The notes under the pieces are model-generated. The model ran no database searches. It was not told the DNA's origin and saw only the letters and a program-made list of their open reading frames with translations. 64,000 bases of DNA, taken from the NCBI RefSeq assembly GCF_016463645.1, contig NZ_JAEMQX010000001.1:8441-72440 (forward strand). The letters are read 5' to 3'. The DNA is from Sphingopyxis sp. (GTDB taxonomy: Bacteria; Pseudomonadota; Alphaproteobacteria; Sphingomonadales; Sphingomonadaceae). This document shows, piece after piece, positions 33,557-42,325 of this stretch (positions are counted from its first letter, which is position 1; the number at the start of each line of letters is the position of its first letter). The position numbers were made by a program, and so were the translations under genes.

Positions 33557-34192
33557 ATGTTTTCGCGTTCCCGCAAAACCGCTCCCGTCGACCCGCTGGT
33601 TGGCAAGCCGGCGAGCTTCGGCATCCACCGTTATGTCCAAGGCTCGTCGAACCTGTTCGAGGAGAACCGGCTGCTCAAGTTCGCGATCGTCGGGCTGTTC
33701 GGCATCACCGCGGTGCTCGGCGCTGTCATCTACAGCTCCGACCAGAAGCAGCGCACCGTGGTCGTGCCGTTCGGCGCCGGTGGCGATCTCTATGTGACGG
33801 GCTCGAAACCGTCAGCCGCCTATATCCGCACGATCACGCGCAACATCGTCGCGCTTGCCGGAACCTATTCGGCCTATTCGGCCGATCGGCAGTTCCAGGA
33901 ACTGCTCTCGATCGTCCATCCGTCGGCCTACAACAGCATGCGCGACAGCCTGAACAGCATCCTCGACGAGCTTGCCGGCAACCCGACGCTGTCGATCGCA
34001 ACCTATATCCGCCCCGACCAGCCAGTCCAGTGGACCGACCGCGACATCCTCGTCCCCATCGAGAAGGTGCGGGTCATCGGCGGCGTCATCCGCAAATTCC
34101 GCGGCAACCTTCGCATTCGCTACGCCATCGAGAACGGCCGCTTCTGGCTGGTCTCGCTCACCGAGGAGAGTTTTGATGTCCAGGCTCGCTAG
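33557..34192 (+). CDS. traE: Type IV secretion protein TraE (VirB5/VirB8-like)
   Basis: A 211-residue TraE-family protein. A short cytoplasmic segment is followed by one membrane helix (FAIVGLFGITAVLGAVIYS) and a periplasmic domain with VPFGAGGDLYVTGSKPSAAY and RNIVALAGTYSAYSADRQFQ. TraE corresponds to VirB8-type bridging proteins of the secretion machine. ATG 33557 is preceded by GAGGGC; the in-frame ATG at 33545 overlaps the traL stop and would add four residues. It overlaps traK by 17 bases. Confidence 0.88.
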   Translation: MFSRSRKTAPVDPLVGKPASFGIHRYVQGSSNLFEENRLLKFAIVGLFGITAVLGAVIYSSDQKQRTVVVPFGAGGDLYVTGSKPSAAYIRTITRNIVALAGTYSAYSADRQFQELLSIVHPSAYNSMRDSLNSILDELAGNPTLSIATYIRPDQPVQWTDRDILVPIEKVRVIGGVIRKFRGNLRIRYAIENGRFWLVSLTEESFDVQAR

Positions 34193-34940
34193 GACGGGCG
34201 TGGCGCTCATTTGCGCCGCGTCGCTGCTGCCGACTTCCGCATTCGCGCAGGCGATTACCGCGTTACCCGATCAGGTCAGCACGATCCGGCTCTCGAACCG
34301 CGACGTCAATCATATCGTCTGCGTCGGCGGCGAGATCGAGGATGTGAAGTTCTCGGCCGAGAAGGCTATCGCCGTCGAGCGCGCTGGCTCGGACGCCTGG
34401 ATCAAGTTCCTCGTCAAAGAGATCGACGACATGGGGGCGGTCACCCGCACCTATGTGACGACACCGAGCGAGTTCTTCATCTCCTGCAATGGCGCCATCT
34501 ATCCGCTTCACGCCGAGCCGTCGGATATCCCGGCCCAGACCGTGACTCTCGTACCCGGTCGTCCGCAACGCGCGCGGGCCAACGAGGATTTGCTCGGCCC
34601 ACTGGTCGAGGAAGAGCGGGCCATCTCGATCAGCCTCGCCATGCTGCAGGACCGCGTGCCGGCGAGCTTCACCGAAGTCGCACCGCGATCAGGCCTTATC
34701 ACGATCCAGGCTATGCCGTCGGCGACACTCACCGAACGCCGCCAGCTAGAGATCGAAGGATCTGGCCTCTCGGCTTCCGAATATCGCATCACCAGCGACA
34801 GCGATGCGGCTCTGGAGGAACGGCAGTTCCTCGACCGTGCGCTCGGCTCCGACATCTTTGCGGTGACGCTCGACCGGCTTTCCCTCAAAGCTGGCGAGAG
34901 CGCCCGGCTGGTCGTCATCCGGCGCGGAGATGGACAATGA
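34176..34940 (+). CDS. traK: Type IV secretion outer-core protein TraK
   Basis: A 254-residue secreted protein. A signal peptide (ARTGVALICAASLLPTSAFA, cleaved after AQA or so) is followed by a beta-rich domain with VSTIRLSNRDVNHIVCVGGE, a TraK/VirB9-type segment. TraK forms a ring with TraV around the TraB channel. ATG 34176 has GAGGAGAG upstream. Its stop overlaps the traB start by four bases. Confidence 0.88.
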   Translation: MSRLARTGVALICAASLLPTSAFAQAITALPDQVSTIRLSNRDVNHIVCVGGEIEDVKFSAEKAIAVERAGSDAWIKFLVKEIDDMGAVTRTYVTTPSEFFISCNGAIYPLHAEPSDIPAQTVTLVPGRPQRARANEDLLGPLVEEERAISISLAMLQDRVPASFTEVAPRSGLITIQAMPSATLTERRQLEIEGSGLSASEYRITSDSDAALEERQFLDRALGSDIFAVTLDRLSLKAGESARLVVIRRGDGQ

Positions 34941-36238
34941 CCGCCGCCCCCGAACAGGAGGCGCTCGACCTCGGCGAGATTGGCCAGCCGCTACCACCTG
35001 AATCCGCGCGGCCCGAGCGTGGCCCAGCCCTGCTCGCGCTCAAGGAGCGCTGGGCGAGGATGAACTCGAAGCAGAAGCTACGCGCCAAGCAGCTCGGCGT
35101 CGCCGGCGTCGTCGCGCTGCTCGGCACCGGCCTCTACACCGCCAGCACGGGCGGTGATGACAGCAAGCCCGAAGCCCCCGCGGCGACCAAGCTCGACATG
35201 GGTGCGGGGCTCCGCGGCGACAGCCTCGAGGTGAAGCTGCGCGGCGACCTCCAGAAGATCCTCGAAGGCCAGTCGCTGCTCGGCGAGCGCGTCGCGGCGA
35301 TTGAGGAAGGCAAGGTCATCCCCGGCAGCAAACCCGCCTCGTCTCCCGATGGCGATCCGGGGCTGCCGCCCGCGCTGCCCGGCGCCATTCCCGATTACCC
35401 GCCGGCGCCCGGCGAAGCCGAAGGCATGGCGGGCGAAATCCCGGCGCCGCCCATGCCGCCTGCCGCTCCCCCTGCCCCGCCCGCACCACCCGTCGAAAAG
35501 ACGATCGGCGCGATCGGTGCCGCCGTGTCGGCGCCAGGAGCGGTCGCTGCGGCCGACGGGAAGGCCGCGCCAGGTAGCGCTAAAAAAAAGACGCGGACGA
35601 TCTATTTGCCGCCTGGTTTCATGAAGGCGAGGCTGCTGACCGGGATCGACGCGCTCGCGAGCCGCGATGCGACTTCGAACCCCGAGCCGCTGATTGCCCG
35701 CGTCCAGGCGCCCGCGGTCTTGCCCAATGATGTGAAGGCAAACCTCTCGGGATGCTTCGTCATCGGCAACGCGACGGGCAGCCTCGCGAAAGAGCGGGTC
35801 GAGGTCCAGCTCGTCTCGCTGTCCTGCGTCGATTTCGACGAACGCTCGGTGGTCGACCAACCGATCAAGGGATTCTTCGTGGACACGGACGGAAAGAAGG
35901 GGCTGTCGGGCAAGGTTGTCACGCGCGCCGGGGCGAGCCTTGCCCGCGCGTTCCTGGCCGGCACGATCAGCGGCATCAGCCAGACGGTCGAGAACACCAT
36001 CGGCGACGTCTCGACGTCAGCGCTTGGGTCGGTGCGGACGCTCGATGCGGGCGACGCCGCCAAGGCTGGGATCGCCGGAGGTCTTTCGAAGTCGTCGGAC
36101 AAGCTGACGGATTTCTATCTCGATCTCGCGCGCCAGGCCGGTCCGATCGTCGAAGTCGGCGCCGCGAAAGATGTTGTCGTGGTTATCCAGGAGGGCGTTA
36201 CCCTCGAGATCAAGCCGACGGCCGGAAGCAAATTCTGA
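34937..36238 (+). CDS. traB: Type IV secretion core protein TraB (VirB10-like)
   Basis: A 433-residue channel protein. An N-terminal cytoplasmic tail (basic region KERWARMNSKQKLRAKQLGV) precedes one membrane segment, then a coiled region (KLRGDLQKILEGQSLLGERV), a proline-rich linker with PAPPMPPAAPPAPPAPP and the TrbI/VirB10 C-terminal domain (YLPPGFMKARLLTGIDALAS, with LSGCFVIGNATGSLAKERVE). It spans both membranes in the F-type core complex. The start is ATG 34937. Confidence 0.92.
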   Translation: MTAAPEQEALDLGEIGQPLPPESARPERGPALLALKERWARMNSKQKLRAKQLGVAGVVALLGTGLYTASTGGDDSKPEAPAATKLDMGAGLRGDSLEVKLRGDLQKILEGQSLLGERVAAIEEGKVIPGSKPASSPDGDPGLPPALPGAIPDYPPAPGEAEGMAGEIPAPPMPPAAPPAPPAPPVEKTIGAIGAAVSAPGAVAAADGKAAPGSAKKKTRTIYLPPGFMKARLLTGIDALASRDATSNPEPLIARVQAPAVLPNDVKANLSGCFVIGNATGSLAKERVEVQLVSLSCVDFDERSVVDQPIKGFFVDTDGKKGLSGKVVTRAGASLARAFLAGTISGISQTVENTIGDVSTSALGSVRTLDAGDAAKAGIAGGLSKSSDKLTDFYLDLARQAGPIVEVGAAKDVVVVIQEGVTLEIKPTAGSKF

Positions 36239-36239
36239 T

Positions 36240-36980
36240 TTGGCGGGTTGCCCTGCCGTCCTTTGCGGCGACTGCCGCGAGATCGCGGCCGCCCATGGTC
36301 CCTATGACCTGATCATTGCCGGTCCTCCTTATTGCATCACTACCCTCTGCTGGGACAGGCGTGTCGAAGGCCGGCATGCGCTCGCCGCGGCATTGCTCAA
36401 GCCCGTAGGCTCGCTTTGGGTCTTCGGTTCGTTACGCTATCTGCTCGCCGACGCTGGCCGTTTCGAAGCAGTGGGGTTGCGTTACGCCCAGGACATCGTC
36501 TGGCGCAAAGCCAACGGAACCGGATTTGCAGCCGACCGCTTCAAACGAGTCCACGAGATCATCGTGCAATATTATCGTCACGACGCGCTTTGGAGAGACG
36601 TCTACAACGACGTTCAGCGCGTACCAGCGACAACGCGAAACAAATCGGTTCAACTGAGGCGAGCGCGGACGAAACACACCGGGTCAATCGGCGCCGGCGC
36701 CTATCATGACGACGGCACGCGGATCATGAAATCGGTGATCGAGATAAACAGCGTGCGCAGCGGCCTCCATCGCACCGAAAAGCCCGTGGCGTTGCTCGCG
36801 ATCCTTATGCGCACCTCCTGTCCGACTGGCGGTCTCGTCGGCGATTTCTTCGCCGGCTCCGGCGCCGCCGGCGAGGCGGCTGCGTTGACCGGGCGCCGCT
36901 ATGTCGGCTGCGAGGTCGATCCGCTCATGGCTGCAAAGGCGCGGGCGCGATTGAACGCACTGCATAACCGTCCCTCCTAA
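36240..36980 (+). CDS. DNA adenine-type methyltransferase embedded in the tra operon
   Basis: A 246-residue amino-methyltransferase of the beta class, with the target motif before the SAM motif: IIAGPPYC near 25-32 and DFFAGSGAAGEAA near 203-215. The ribosyl/adenine-type signature WVFGSLRYLL and the RFKRVHEIIVQYYRHDALW block match a family commonly found within sphingomonad conjugation operons. Motif IV normally begins D, N or S; here it is Gly28 (GPPY), which could impair catalysis. The frame starts at TTG 36240, two bases after the traB stop, so it is probably translationally coupled. It may modify DNA during transfer or protect against restriction; this is inference. Confidence 0.82.
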   Translation: MAGCPAVLCGDCREIAAAHGPYDLIIAGPPYCITTLCWDRRVEGRHALAAALLKPVGSLWVFGSLRYLLADAGRFEAVGLRYAQDIVWRKANGTGFAADRFKRVHEIIVQYYRHDALWRDVYNDVQRVPATTRNKSVQLRRARTKHTGSIGAGAYHDDGTRIMKSVIEINSVRSGLHRTEKPVALLAILMRTSCPTGGLVGDFFAGSGAAGEAAALTGRRYVGCEVDPLMAAKARARLNALHNRPS

Positions 36981-37304
36981 GCCGGCAGCAAAAAGAAGGG
37001 CCGGCTCACGCCGACCCTGCGAAGTTTTGGGAGAGGATGCCTGAAAGGCATCAGGGATATGGGTATCCTCATTTCATGCTGCAAGTGCGAACAGAAGAAA
37101 TTCTGACCGGTTAGTTTCGGCCGACGGAAGGGAAGCACGACGCTGCCTCCGACCGGCAGGTTCCTGCCCCTGCCCTTGTTCGCGACCCGGAAACGCGGCC
37201 ATCCAAAGATTACTAACCCCGGTTCGCGAGCATCCAATCCACAATGATTGGTCGACCCTCGCACGGCCGCTCTCACCCCGCGCCACCGGCGCAAAGGAGG
37301 ACTC
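36981..37304 (+). other. Gap between the methyltransferase gene and traV, with hairpins
   Basis: No gene was recognised in these 324 bases. Bases 37036-37052 form a hairpin (GATGCCT, GAA, AGGCATC) and the next 25 bases another short one. AGCCGGC and GCCGGCT around 36979-37004 form a third. None is followed by a T-run. The end holds AAAGGAGG for traV. It may contain an internal promoter or RNA-processing sites. Confidence 0.4.
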
Positions 37305-37913
37305 ATGATGCATTGCCGCCCACACGATCGCCCCATTCGCAAAGCATGGCTGTCATCCCTCGCTGTCATCCCCACGTTGCTGTCGGGCTGCACGGCGCTC
37401 GGATCGGCGATGTCGCCCTACAGTGAGAAGTTCAGCTGCAAGAACGACGATCACGGCCAATGCATCCACCCCGAGAAGGCCTATGAAGATGCGGCGCTGG
37501 GCCACGCGTCGCACTCGGACCCGCCGGTCACCCGCGACAAAGCTCTGCTCAAAACGAACTCGCGCGGCGCGGTAGGCCGCGGCCGCGGCGACACCGGCGC
37601 CTACGGTAGCTATCGCGACAGCGTCTATCGCGAGCTCCAGGGACTTATCGACGCACCCGATACGCCGATGCTGCGGCCCGCCCAGGCCGTGCGGACGCTG
37701 ATCCTCCCCTATGCTGATCGCAATCGGCCCGACCGGCTCTACATGCCGCGCTTCGTCTACTCGGTCCTCGAAACCCCCTCCTGGGTGGTCGGCGGCTATC
37801 TTGTCCCGCCCGTCTCGGCCGCTACGCGCGCGCCGGTGCTCGAACAGGTGCGCGAGACGCCCGGGACCGAGCCAGCCCCAACGATATCGCTGCCCGCCGA
37901 GCTGCGCCCGTGA
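37305..37913 (+). CDS. traV: Type IV secretion outer-membrane lipoprotein TraV
   Basis: A 202-residue lipoprotein with a signal peptide and lipobox LLSGC, the cysteine becoming the lipid-modified N-terminus. Three further Cys lie downstream (for instance SCKNDDHGQCIHPEKAY). The central region PYADRNRPDRLYMPRFVYSV is typical of TraV of F-type systems, which anchors the TraK-TraB core in the outer membrane. The start is ATG 37305 (or 37308), with AAAGGAGG upstream. The stop overlaps the traC GTG. Confidence 0.9.
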   Translation: MMHCRPHDRPIRKAWLSSLAVIPTLLSGCTALGSAMSPYSEKFSCKNDDHGQCIHPEKAYEDAALGHASHSDPPVTRDKALLKTNSRGAVGRGRGDTGAYGSYRDSVYRELQGLIDAPDTPMLRPAQAVRTLILPYADRNRPDRLYMPRFVYSVLETPSWVVGGYLVPPVSAATRAPVLEQVRETPGTEPAPTISLPAELRP

Positions 37914-40444
37914 AGGCGCCCGGGACGCGAACGGGCGGCGGCCTCACCTTTGCCGACCTCCATCGCGGCGTCGCGCGCGACCGTTATTCGGACTTCCTGC
38001 CGCTCGTAGCGTGGGTCGAGGAAGAGGAAGCCTTTCTCTGCATCGACGACGGCTGGGGCTATGCCTGGGAACTGACGCCCGCGGCCTATATGTTCGCGCA
38101 TGTCCACCAAGCCCTTCTCGGTCTGCTCAATATCCAGTTCCCCGAGAACAGCGTCGTCCAGCTCATCAGCTTCGCCGACCCGCTGATCGCGCCCGCGCTC
38201 GACCAATATCTCGATCTCAAGACGCGGCCCGATCCGCTGATCCAGGCTTCGGCGCGGCGAACCCATGCCTATCTCAACGAAGGGCGAAATGGTCTCGCCG
38301 CGCTTCACGGCATCCCCGTGCGCGATTTCCGGACCTTGCTTGCCGTCAAGACGCGCGCGCCGATGCACAGCGACCTTCGCCGCCAGATCGAGGAGCAGCT
38401 TGCCAAGCTCGGTATCCGCCGCCTCGAGCCCGAAGAAATGGTCGCCTTCTATCGGCGCATCTTCAATGGCGTCTTCGACGCCGCGCCCGGCGTCTACGCC
38501 ACGGCTGCAGCCGCCCACGCGGCGCCGCCGATCCGCAAGCAGATCATCGATGCCGGCCCCGATCTCGCGTTCGATGGTCCGGAAGTCTTTCTCGGCAACC
38601 AGGTCGCGCGCTGCCTGACGCCGAAAGCACCGGCGCGGCGCGTCACCGCGGAGCGCGCCAACCGGTTGACAGGCGGGATGCGGGGGAGTGCCGAGGACAG
38701 CGACCAGATCGGCGGGCCCTTCCTCTATTGCCTCAACATCCTCTTCGACCATTCGCAGTTCGAGATTCACAAGCGCGCGCAGATCCTCTCGGCGCAGAAA
38801 GCCGCGGGAAGCTTCGCGGTCGAGGTCGGCAAGCAGATCGAGGAGATCGGCTGGGTACTCGACGAGGCAGGCAACAGCCGCTTCGTCTCGGTGATGCCCT
38901 GCGTCTGGGTGTTCGGCCGCGACCGCCACCAGGCGCGCGAGATGGCCGCGCGCGCGAAGCGCCTCTGGGAAAGCGAGCCGCTCCCCTGGATGGTGCAGGA
39001 AGAATCCTACCTCAATCCCATCCTGCTCACCGCGAGCCTGCCGTTCGGCCTCTATCCCGAACGCCGGACGATCAGGATGCTCGAGCGCGATTTCAAGATG
39101 CCGGTGAAGGCGACTGCCCTGATGGCGCCGATCCAGACCGATTTCCGCGGCGGCGGCCGCCCTGCCCTGCTCTACACCGGACGCAAGGGCCAGCTCATCA
39201 CGCTCGATCTCTTCGACCCGCGCATCAACAATTATAATTTCATCGTCGCGGCCGAAAGCGGCGCCGGCAAGAGCTTCCTGCTCAATGACCTTTGCCGCCA
39301 ATATTTCGCGCAGAACGCGCTGATCCGCATCATCGATATCGGCGGCAGCTACCGCAAGCTCTGCACCCTCTGTTCGGGCCGTTATATCGACGTCGGTGAG
39401 GAACGGCTCGTTCTCAACCCCTTCGATCTCGGGCTTGCGCTCGACGGCGAGGACAAGCAGTCGGCGATCGCGATGGCGGTCGCGATCGTCGCCGAGATGG
39501 CGAATGCCGCGACGCGCAAGGGTGTCTCGACCTCGGAATGGAACCTTATCAAATCGGCGGTCCAGTGGACGATCGACGAGGGCCATGCCGACGAAGGCAT
39601 CGATTCCGTCCGTGCGTGGCTCGGCGCCTATCCGCAATTTGCCGCAGCCGACCTCGACCGCGTCGACCATCTGAAGCCAGTCGCCCGCGAACTCGCATTC
39701 AACCTGCGCGATTTTGGGTCGGACGGAGCCTATGGGCATTTCTTCAATGGGCCGTCGACCTTCGACATCAGCTCGGACGAGTTCGTCGTGCTCGAACTCG
39801 AACGCCTGAAAGCCATACCCGACCTGTTCAACGTGGTCGTGATGGTCGTGATCAACGCGGTGACGCAAGAGCTCTACCTCTCGGCCCGCGATCGCCCGCG
39901 ATTCGTGATCTGCGACGAAACCGCGCAGTTCATGCCCAACAACCCGGGCCAGGATTTGTCCCGCCTCGCCGAAGCCATCGCCCAGGGCTATCGCCGCGCG
40001 CGCAAATATCGGGGCAGTTTCGGTATCATTCTCCAGAGCATGAACGACCTTCTGCTGTTCGGGGGCATCGGCCAGGTGATCCTCGAAAATGCCGCCACCC
40101 GGTTCCTGTTGCAGGGATCGACCTACGACAAGGCGGTCGAAAACAAGATCCTCGATTATTCGGGGTTCGTTCTCGACCTCCTGAAGTCGGTTCGCAACAA
40201 CAAGCCGAACTACAGCGAGGTCTTCATCGACAGTCCGCTCGGGCTCGGCATCGCTCGCATCGTTGTCGATCCCTTCTCGTACTGGATCAACACGTCGGCG
40301 CCCGAGGATGTGGCGGCTTTCGAGGCGCTGGTACGCAGCGGTCGTTCGCCGCTCGAAGCCGTGTGCGAACTGGCGGGCGTGGACCCGCGCGAGATTCTCG
40401 GCGAGCGGTCGTTGCCAGCCACCGCGCATGAGCACCTGCCATGA
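37910..40444 (+). CDS. traC: Type IV secretion ATPase TraC (VirB4-like)
   Basis: An 844-residue cytoplasmic ATPase that powers pilus assembly. The Walker A motif AAESGAGKSFLLND is at about 446-459, and the Walker B-type segment FVICDETAQFMPNNPGQDLS lies near 664. The TraC N-terminal region (VAWVEEEEAFLCIDDGWGYA, and FLCIDD) is conserved, and YRRARKYRGSFGIILQSMND follows Walker B as in VirB4 proteins. It starts at GTG 37910, overlapping the traV stop (GTGA). It ends by overlapping the next small gene. Confidence 0.95.
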   Translation: MKAPGTRTGGGLTFADLHRGVARDRYSDFLPLVAWVEEEEAFLCIDDGWGYAWELTPAAYMFAHVHQALLGLLNIQFPENSVVQLISFADPLIAPALDQYLDLKTRPDPLIQASARRTHAYLNEGRNGLAALHGIPVRDFRTLLAVKTRAPMHSDLRRQIEEQLAKLGIRRLEPEEMVAFYRRIFNGVFDAAPGVYATAAAAHAAPPIRKQIIDAGPDLAFDGPEVFLGNQVARCLTPKAPARRVTAERANRLTGGMRGSAEDSDQIGGPFLYCLNILFDHSQFEIHKRAQILSAQKAAGSFAVEVGKQIEEIGWVLDEAGNSRFVSVMPCVWVFGRDRHQAREMAARAKRLWESEPLPWMVQEESYLNPILLTASLPFGLYPERRTIRMLERDFKMPVKATALMAPIQTDFRGGGRPALLYTGRKGQLITLDLFDPRINNYNFIVAAESGAGKSFLLNDLCRQYFAQNALIRIIDIGGSYRKLCTLCSGRYIDVGEERLVLNPFDLGLALDGEDKQSAIAMAVAIVAEMANAATRKGVSTSEWNLIKSAVQWTIDEGHADEGIDSVRAWLGAYPQFAAADLDRVDHLKPVARELAFNLRDFGSDGAYGHFFNGPSTFDISSDEFVVLELERLKAIPDLFNVVVMVVINAVTQELYLSARDRPRFVICDETAQFMPNNPGQDLSRLAEAIAQGYRRARKYRGSFGIILQSMNDLLLFGGIGQVILENAATRFLLQGSTYDKAVENKILDYSGFVLDLLKSVRNNKPNYSEVFIDSPLGLGIARIVVDPFSYWINTSAPEDVAAFEALVRSGRSPLEAVCELAGVDPREILGERSLPATAHEHLP

Positions 40445-40770
40445 CGCGGCGCGCGGCTAACGCGGACCAGCTTCGGCTCGATCTGGCCGCCATGCTGCCG
40501 TCCGACCGCATGCGCTTCGAGGCAGCTGTCGCGGCGGAGGCCGAGCGTCGTGCCTTCTATTGGCGCTTCCGCCTTGTCGCGATCGAGACGGTGATGATGT
40601 CGGGACTGGTGCTGATCGCCGGCCTGCTTGTCGAACAGCCGACGGACATCGTCGTCCAGGCATCCGTGACGGTCGGCATCGCCTGCTTCGCAAGCGGGAT
40701 GCTGCTGATCTGGCTGTCGAACGTCGCGAGCGGGTTGATGATCCGGTGGCGCGGGCGTCGGCAGCGGTGA
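40441..40770 (+). CDS. Small two-helix membrane protein in the tra operon
   Basis: A 109-residue protein with a charged N-terminus (MTRRAANADQLRLDLAAMLP, then AVAAEAERRAFYWRFRLVAI) and two hydrophobic segments (VMMSGLVLIAGLLV and ASVTVGIACFASGMLLIWLS). It overlaps traC by four bases and the next ORF by four bases, so it is translationally coupled. The F operon has trbI in a comparable place between traC and traW, but no trbI motif was recognised. Its function is unknown. Confidence 0.75.
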   Translation: MTRRAANADQLRLDLAAMLPSDRMRFEAAVAAEAERRAFYWRFRLVAIETVMMSGLVLIAGLLVEQPTDIVVQASVTVGIACFASGMLLIWLSNVASGLMIRWRGRRQR

Positions 40771-41003
40771 ACGGCATCTTCTCCAATGCGCCGTCGCCCG
40801 GCGTGATCCGGCTCGTGGTCTCAGGGCTCCTCTTCGGCGTGGTGCAGGCCGCAATCCTGCTGGTTGCGCCTGCGAACATGCCTTCCCCTCGGTCGCTGAT
40901 CATCCTCCTCGGTCTGCTGACCCTAGGCTGCTTCATCGGCGCGGTCATCGGCGAAAGCGCGGTCGATCCGAAGGACAGGTGGAGAAATCGCGGTGGACCA
41001 TGA
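40767..41003 (+). CDS. Small membrane protein in the tra operon
   Basis: A 78-residue protein starting at GTG 40767, which overlaps the previous stop (GTGA), and ending 11 bases inside traW. Two hydrophobic segments are present (VIRLVVSGLLFGVVQAAILL and SLIILLGLLTLGCFIGAVIG) with a basic, glycine-ended tail. No family was recognised. Tight coupling on both sides supports a real gene that works with TraC or TraW in the membrane. Confidence 0.65.
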   Translation: MNGIFSNAPSPGVIRLVVSGLLFGVVQAAILLVAPANMPSPRSLIILLGLLTLGCFIGAVIGESAVDPKDRWRNRGGP

Positions 41004-41643
41004 CGCCCAGCGTATCCGGCTCGCGGCCTTGCAGTTCGGGATGTCGATAGGGCTTGTCGCCGCCGCCGTCTTCATAGGCGCGTCAGCGCATGGTCAGACG
41101 TCGATCATTGGCCGGACCTGGCCGATTGCCGAGCCCGACGCCCTCGCCGAGATTGAGGCGCGCGCGGCGCGGCAGCCGCCGAGTATCGCCGAGCGGTTCG
41201 GGCCACGAGAAGGCTGGAGCGCTATGAAATCCGCGGCCCTCGGCGTCGCGGCGGTGGATCGGCGGCGCACCGTCATCCCCTTTCATACGCTCGATTTCGA
41301 AATTCGCTTGCCCGATGGCAAGCTGCTCTACCCGAAGGGCTACACCTTCAATCCCCTTGCCTATGTATCGTTGCCGCAGCGGCTCGTGGTCGTGCATCCG
41401 CGTGATATTGGCTGGGCGATCATGCAAGCCCGTCCGATCGACTGGATATTGCTGGCCGGGGGAGAGACAGCATCGACCGATCCGATCGCGCTCGGTGAGA
41501 AGGTGGGACGACCGCTTTTCATCCTCGAAGAGCGTATCAGGGATCGGCTCGGACTGACCGTCGCGCCCGTCATCGTGGAGCAGGTTGGGCAGAAGCTCGA
41601 ACTGCAGGAGTTCGAGATCGAACGTCGACGTCCGATTAAATAG
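40993..41643 (+). CDS. traW: Conjugative pilus assembly protein TraW
   Basis: A 216-residue secreted protein. It has a signal peptide (GMSIGLVAAAVFIGASAHGQ), then the TraW signature RTWPIAEPDALAEIEARAAR and PFHTLDFEIRLPDGKLLYPK, and GYTFNPLAYVSLPQRLVVVH. TraW works with TrbC and TraU in the periplasm during pilus extension. It begins at GTG 40993 inside the preceding small gene. A strong terminator lies 170 bases downstream. Confidence 0.92.
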   Translation: MDHDAQRIRLAALQFGMSIGLVAAAVFIGASAHGQTSIIGRTWPIAEPDALAEIEARAARQPPSIAERFGPREGWSAMKSAALGVAAVDRRRTVIPFHTLDFEIRLPDGKLLYPKGYTFNPLAYVSLPQRLVVVHPRDIGWAIMQARPIDWILLAGGETASTDPIALGEKVGRPLFILEERIRDRLGLTVAPVIVEQVGQKLELQEFEIERRRPIK

Positions 41644-41809
41644 ACCGCGCGCCCTTCGCAACGATTGGCCATTGCTCGCTGCCCAGAGCGGAACAATCTT
41701 TCGCGTCCTGGCCTTTTGGCGCTTTCATCCAATCCCGAATCGAACAGAGCGCATAACCCGGCACTGCGACCCAGGAGAGCTCTCCCTCGGCAACGAGGAC
41801 AGGGATCTT
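41636..41809 (-). CDS. Possible small protein antisense between traW and the terminator
   Basis: The minus frame from ATG 41809 encodes 57 residues (KIPVLVAEGELSWVAVPGYA, then CSIRDWMKAPKGQDAKDCSA) with no recognised family. No strong ribosome-binding site is present and the upstream region overlaps the intrinsic terminator. The composition is protein-like, but evidence is weak. Confidence 0.25.
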   Translation of the reverse strand, partial: KIPVLVAEGELSWVAVPGYALCSIRDWMKAPKGQDAKDCSALGSEQWPIVAKGARSI

Positions 41810-41815
41810 CATCTT

Positions 41816-41855
41816 GACACCCATTCGGCTTCGGCCGGGTGGGTGTCATTTTTTT
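41816..41855 (+). terminator. Intrinsic terminator downstream of traW
   Basis: GACACCCA (41816-41823) pairs with TGGGTGTC (41840-41847). Inside, two U-G pairs and CGGC/GCCG enclose a TTCG tetraloop, giving a 14-base stem, followed by seven T at 41849-41855. It is oriented to stop rightward transcription after traW. Consequently traU and the rest need another promoter, or anti-termination. Confidence 0.85.
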
Positions 41856-41860
41856 GATCG

Positions 41861-42325
41861 TTATTCGACGAAGTTGGCGAGCTTCTTGAGCATCATATCC
41901 ATCCCGGCGCGACAATCGCCTTCGCTGATCCCGGACGGAACATCCGCCGCCGCTATCGTAACCTTTGTCCCGTCTTTGACTTGCTCGAGTATGGTCGTGA
42001 TCGACAATTCTCCCTGCGAGGGAGGGTTTGCGATGTCGAAGCGGACGCTCTCGACGATCCGCTCGTCGGGAAGAATTTCCGCGAACCTGCCGTCGACGAC
42101 ACCGGCAACCTTGCTCGATTCGCTCTCCTCTGGCCCCTCCCGCGATTGCTGAAATGCGATGCGGTAAGCCCCGCCCGGGCGAGAGTCGAAATGTTCGATC
42201 TGGGCCGTCACGCCGCTCGGCAGGCGCCACGCCGGAATCGTCTCAGGGTCGAGCATCGTGCGAAATATCGCGCGCGGCTTCGCGAGGATGACGCGGGAGT
42301 TCTTGTGAGTCGCCGGGAAGGTCAT
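41861..42325 (-). CDS. SRPBCC (AHSA1-like) domain protein, antisense cargo in the tra operon
   Basis: A 154-residue protein of the START/SRPBCC superfamily: KPRAIFRTMLDPETIPAWRL, then HFDSRPGGAYRIAF, FAEILPDERIVESVRFDIAN and TTILEQVKDGTKVTIAAADV, with a final helix GMDMMLKKLANFV. Family members bind hydrophobic ligands or act as Hsp90-ATPase-activator-like folds. ATG 42325 has GGGAAGG immediately upstream; the frame extends further but without a good start. It lies opposite to the tra genes between traW and traU and is unrelated to conjugation, so it is probably an acquired cargo gene. Confidence 0.82.
   Translation of the reverse strand: MTFPATHKNSRVILAKPRAIFRTMLDPETIPAWRLPSGVTAQIEHFDSRPGGAYRIAFQQSREGPEESESSKVAGVVDGRFAEILPDERIVESVRFDIANPPSQGELSITTILEQVKDGTKVTIAAADVPSGISEGDCRAGMDMMLKKLANFVE

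Noticed and set aside
37796-40435. A very long open frame (about 880 codons) on the minus strand opposite traC
   Set aside because: The traC frame has family motifs and normal codon use. The antisense frame has none and results from GC-rich codon bias that suppresses stops on the other strand.
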